This document shows, piece by piece, positions 6,376-7,265 of a DNA stretch of 7,265 nucleotides. The stretch covers positions 1 to 7,265 of the forward strand of contig CADCQR010000090.1 in NCBI GenBank assembly GCA_902803685.1. Direction: 5' to 3'. The position numbers and the translations under genes are program-made. Numbering within the stretch: the first letter of the stretch is position 1; every line of letters begins with the position of its first letter. Below the pieces are notes generated by a model. It was not told where the DNA came from. It ran no database searches and was given only the letters and a program-made list of their open reading frames with translations. Source of the stretch: an uncultured Erysipelotrichaceae bacterium (lineage in GTDB: Bacteria; Bacillota_I; Bacilli_A; RF39; UBA660).

Positions 6376-6476
6376 TATATTTGGCAGTCTCCTGTGCAGT
6401 TAGTTGACAAACAACATAATCACATAGGAGTTTTGTATTAATAACAAAATCACTGAGTCGCCAAATGATATTTTTT
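6376..6476 (+). ncRNA. Candidate structured RNA of unknown class ending in a T-run
   Basis: The + strand can fold into a three-way arrangement. The closing helix pairs TATATTTGGC (6376-6385) with GCCAAATgATA (6460-6470, one bulged G), and TTTTTT (6471-6476) follows directly. Inside it, CTCCTGTG (6389-6396) pairs with CACatAGGAG (6421-6430) and carries a TTAGTTG/CAACaTAA extension with loop ACAAA. A second arm pairs TTTTGT (6431-6436) with ACAAAA (6444-6449). In total about 31 pairs form over 95 nt. CTCCTGTG can alternatively pair in part with CACTGAG (6451-6457). The fold could be a terminator with a leader-like element, a small RNA, or the remains of a regulatory leader whose gene was displaced by the IS200 copy. 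It matches no riboswitch, tRNA or SRP consensus that I know. Confidence 0.35.
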
Positions 6477-6526
6477 ACCACAGGAAAAGAATTTAGAAGA
6501 AAGAATTCAAAAATTCAAAAAAATAT

Positions 6527-6545
6527 CCACTTAGCTAGTGGTTTT
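6527..6545 (+). terminator. IS200 right-end hairpin, possible two-way terminator
   Basis: CCACT (6527-6531) pairs with AGTGG (6537-6541) around a 5-nt loop and is followed on the + strand by TTTTT. Read on the minus strand it is followed, after a short gap, by ATATTTTTTTG. In the element family this position holds the RE hairpin recognised by TnpA. The T-runs suggest that it can also stop transcription. Confidence 0.5.
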
Positions 6546-6612
6546 TCTCTGGCGTCTAAAAAGCTTTGGTTCCTGCTTGCTTACAAGCACCCATACGGCG
6601 GCACTTGCACTA

Positions 6613-7068
6613 TTACCTTTGCTTACCCGTAAACGGGGCTATTTTATCTATTGTTAATTGTTCTGACAGATGTTCTTCATATAGTTGATTATCCATATAT
6701 TTTCGAATTACCTCTGCACTTTTTCCAGCTGCATCAACATAGTAACCCCTACACCAGAATTGTCTGTTTCTATATTTAAATTTCATATTTTCTCATCTTT
6801 CATATATCATTACACTGCTTTTCCTTCTTAAAAATCCCATGAAAATCAAAATACTCATTTTTGGTGGTATTTCTACTAACATATGTACATGAGCAATATA
6901 AACTTCTGCTGTTATTATATTTACTTCTTTCCATCTACAAAGTTCTCTCAATATTTTTCCTATTTCTATTCTATTTACTCTATAGAACTTTTTTCTTCTA
7001 TACTTAGGTGCAAATATAATATGGTACTTACAATTCCGTTTAGCATGTGATAAACTATTTATATCATT
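6613..7068 (-). pseudogene. IS200-type TnpA transposase, start lost and internal TGA
   Basis: The frame from 7068 to the TAA at 6613-6615 holds 152 codons and reads as a nearly full-length Y1 transposase with no frameshift. It begins NDINSLSHAKRNCKYHIIFAPKYRRK, the usual IS200 start minus its methionine. The frame runs back to a TAA near 7080 with no ATG. The HUH nickase motif is present (H60-V-H62), as is the YxxxQ motif holding the nucleophile (Y124-M-D-N-Q128) and the conserved FWCRGYYVD. Codon 92 is TGA (6793-6795), between IYER and ENMKF, and cuts the protein before the catalytic tyrosine. Both lesions inactivate it, although the catalytic residues themselves are intact, so decay looks recent. 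The codon may originally have been TGG, but other family members vary here. Confidence 0.85.
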
Positions 7069-7085
7069 CCAAAAGGAATGTTTTT
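7065..7085 (+). terminator. IS200 5' hairpin followed by T-run
   Basis: CATTCC (7065-7070) pairs with GGAATG (7075-7080) around AAAA and is followed on the + strand by TTTTT. It overlaps the expected tnpA start region. IS200 elements are known to carry a hairpin near the start of tnpA that blocks incoming transcription and hides the ribosome site. This one fits that role by position, though the T-run favours stopping + strand transcripts. Confidence 0.5.
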
Positions 7086-7190
7086 ATTAAAGACTAATCG
7101 CTAAAGCTAAATTGAACCCCAGACAATCTTGGGGTTTTCTCATAGAAACAAAAAATGATGAGAAGCATCCTTTTTATTAGGTTGTATTAT

Positions 7191-7229
7191 AAATAGTGTT
7201 GGTGAGTGTAAATTCACTACACTATTTTT
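7191..7229 (+). terminator. Strong hairpin with T-run at the right edge
   Basis: AAATAGTGT (7191-7199) pairs with ACACTATTT (7219-7227). Inside it GTGA (7202-7205) pairs with TCAC (7214-7217). This makes 13 pairs with small unpaired steps, and the following bases extend the T-run to 7229. It is outside the IS200 hairpins. It may be an intrinsic terminator or an attenuator or end structure of an element continuing past 7265. No gene upstream on the + strand clearly needs it. Confidence 0.45.
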
Positions 7230-7265
7230 ATTTATTAAAAAGACATAGGTTTGATACAATGTAAT

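Larger units (their letters stand above)
6527..7136 (-). mobile_element. IS200-type (IS200/IS605 family) insertion sequence, inactive
   Basis: This is a tnpA-only element of the single-strand-transposing Y1 type. These elements have no terminal inverted repeats and use subterminal hairpins instead. The candidates seen are CCACT/AGTGG (6527-6541) beyond the tnpA stop, TGCTTG/CAAGCA (6574-6589) just inside it, and AACCCCA/TGGGGTT (7115-7136) upstream of tnpA. The limits given are the hairpin edges. The true ends probably lie somewhat outside and cannot be set without an empty site. There is no tnpB or omega-RNA region. The transposase is broken, so movement would need an enzyme supplied from another copy. 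Confidence 0.75.

Noticed and set aside
6379..6466. tRNA or tRNA-like gene in the structured segment
   Set aside because: The 7-bp closing helix is suggestive, but there is no T-loop GTTC motif, no recognisable anticodon arm, and the arm lengths are wrong.
6793..6795. TGA read as tryptophan (alternative genetic code) to rescue the IS200 transposase
   Set aside because: Tryptophan is TGG in eno, the FemAB-family gene and the esx-like genes, and TGA ends two esx-like genes. The transposase also lacks a start codon, so mutation is simpler.

Overview
The window looks like a piece of a low-GC Bacillota (Firmicutes) chromosome. It is strongly AT-rich, has AGGAGG-type ribosome sites and sigma-A-like promoters, and carries a type VII (WXG100/ESX) substrate cluster, a FemAB-family peptidoglycan enzyme and IS30 and IS200 debris. 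TGA is a stop codon here: tryptophan is TGG in the genes checked and two esx-like genes end in TGA. I cannot name a genus.

Left edge (1-700): a decayed IS30 transposase on the + strand, with at least three frame breaks and no catalytic domain. Next (719-2997): a compact minus-strand operon of six small, mostly helical proteins, read from a promoter near 2970-2997 and closed by a clean intrinsic terminator at 719-751. Two members carry a WXG turn (WQG, WCG). Two others share a VVGID..KI element near the N-terminus. The third gene adds an Ala/Gly/Pro/Val-rich repeat tail after a YxxxD signal. No membrane ATPase, EssB/EsaA homologue, LXG toxin or immunity gene lies in the window, so the cluster looks like a stand-alone set of export substrates or partners served by machinery elsewhere. 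A gene-poor AT-rich gap follows (about 3000-3500).

Centre: a complete enolase gene (minus strand) with its own extended -10 promoter and terminator. It is divergent from a FemAB-type aminoacyltransferase on the + strand, also with its own extended -10 promoter. Both look monocistronic. Enolase serves glycolysis. The FemAB protein probably adds an amino acid to the lipid II stem peptide.

Right edge (6300-7265): a compact potential RNA structure (6376-6476) ending in six T residues, then a dead IS200-type element whose terminal hairpins survive but whose tnpA lacks a start codon and has an internal TGA. A strong hairpin with a T-run follows at the extreme right. The most interesting parts are the six-gene ESX-like operon with its repeat-tailed member, and the unassigned structured segment beside the IS200 copy.
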